Shown here in pieces: positions 4,709 to 5,273 of a stretch of 5,273 nt of DNA; position 1 is the first letter of the stretch; the number at the start of each line of letters is the position of its first letter. Origin of the DNA: Candidatus Pacearchaeota archaeon (GTDB taxonomy: Archaea; Nanobdellota; Nanobdellia; Pacearchaeales; GW2011-AR1); contig VGKR01000030.1 of assembly GCA_016866915.1 (NCBI GenBank), forward strand, positions 1 to 5,273, written 5' to 3'. The notes beneath the pieces were generated by a model. The model searched no databases. It was not told where the DNA came from and saw only the letters and a program-made list of their open reading frames with translations. The position numbers were made by a program, and so were the translations under genes.

Positions 4709-5273
4709 ATGAGAACCTTTGTTTATTTTTCATCAACTGCAAGAACATCGGGAAATTTTGATATTAATGATTTGATGAAATCTGGAAGAATGGATATTGT
4801 TATGCATGTTATCATAAATGCTTTTTTTCTTTCACATCAATTAAGAGATGATGTTTTATTGCATATGATATTTTATGGTGCTCCCGATCCTCCAAAACAT
4901 ATTGAGATGAGAGTAAGATCAAAAAAAGGAGTTCCTGAAACTGGAAGTAAAGTGGAAAGTTTAGATATTAGTAAGAAAGATGTTGGAAATTTAATTAAAA
5001 AAATTCTCTATAAATACAAAAAAGGCGAGAAAACCGAGGTTTTTCCAGGATGCTTCATAGAAAAGAAAAGTTTTCTGAGTGTTATTGATGAGTTGATGCG
5101 GGAAGGAAAAGAAATTATTCTGCTTGATAAAAAAGGTGAGAAATTAAGGGAAACTAAAATTTCTGAAAAAAGCGTATTTGTTATGGGAGATCATTTAGGA
5201 CTTCCAAAAAAAGAACTGAAAAGACTTAGAAAAATTGCGAAAAGTGTTTCTGTGGGACCAAGAATTTATTTTT
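4709..5273 (+). CDS. trmY: TrmY, tRNA (pseudouridine(54)-N1)-methyltransferase, 3'-truncated
   Basis: TrmY is a SPOUT-class (trefoil-knot) SAM-dependent enzyme that converts tRNA Psi54 to m1Psi54 in archaea. The frame stays open from the ATG at 4709 to the right edge, giving 188 residues; M. jannaschii TrmY has about 205, so only the last ~15-20 residues are missing. Matches in order are MRTFVYFSSTARTSG, 'DINDLMKSGRMDIVMHVI', 'NAFFLSHQLRDDV' (37-49), 'YGAPDPP' (56-62), 'VFPGCFIEKKSF' (111-122) and the SAM-binding loop 'VFVMGDHLGLPKKE' (156-169). The final knot segment, expected to read like SPLxLHANHC, lies beyond the edge. The Arg-Cys pair usual before 'AFFLSH' (family: C/A-R-C-V) is His-Val here. 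It sits 38 bp after cbf5, whose product makes the neighbouring Psi55; Psi54 itself is made by Pus10, not encoded here. Confidence 0.92.
   Translation, partial: MRTFVYFSSTARTSGNFDINDLMKSGRMDIVMHVIINAFFLSHQLRDDVLLHMIFYGAPDPPKHIEMRVRSKKGVPETGSKVESLDISKKDVGNLIKKILYKYKKGEKTEVFPGCFIEKKSFLSVIDELMREGKEIILLDKKGEKLRETKISEKSVFVMGDHLGLPKKELKRLRKIAKSVSVGPRIYF

Overview
The window is AT-rich and archaeal. The ribosomal proteins (eS19, eL39, eL31), an archaeal-type Ogg2 glycosylase, an archaeal/eukaryotic-type Cbf5 with a PUA domain, and TrmY all point to Archaea. Very compact spacing, small proteins, a Lys/Glu-rich tail on eL31, and TATA boxes placed for leaderless transcripts suggest a small-genome DPANN lineage (Woesearchaeota/Pacearchaeota-like). 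That lineage call is inference; no marker here proves it.

Layout: (1) Positions 1-1049, plus strand: the end of a ribosomal protein operon, eS19 (5' truncated by the window), eL39 and eL31, separated by 1 and 6 nt. (2) Positions 1063-1668, minus strand: a secreted lysozyme-like lytic transglycosylase with an intact catalytic motif set, odd for an organism expected to lack murein. (3) Positions 1769-3744: a DNA base-excision-repair island. On the minus strand an endonuclease III homologue (nth) overlaps an Ogg2-type 8-oxoguanine glycosylase by 4 nt. On the plus strand, diverging from nth across 57 bp, is an AlkD-type alkylpurine glycosylase. (4) Positions 3789-5273, plus strand: Cbf5 (pseudouridine synthase of H/ACA RNPs and tRNA Psi55) followed by TrmY (N1-methylation of tRNA Psi54), which runs off the right edge. 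This pair acts on neighbouring bases of the tRNA T-loop.

How the parts relate: the three repair enzymes cover oxidised pyrimidines (Nth), oxidised guanine (Ogg2) and alkylated purines (AlkD), and their shared intergenic region could co-regulate them. alkD, cbf5 and trmY each have a TATA-like octamer starting exactly 29 nt upstream of the ATG, and nth has a weaker one at the same distance. This gives a consistent picture of leaderless, single-gene promoters outside the ribosomal operon.

I do not see a wholly new multi-gene system. The points most worth follow-up are the archaeal transglycosylase, the Nth that has lost all four Fe-S cluster cysteines, the divergent three-glycosylase island, and the cbf5-trmY pairing. 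No RNA genes, mobile elements, CRISPR arrays or long repeats were seen, and there is no gene-free stretch longer than about 100 bp.
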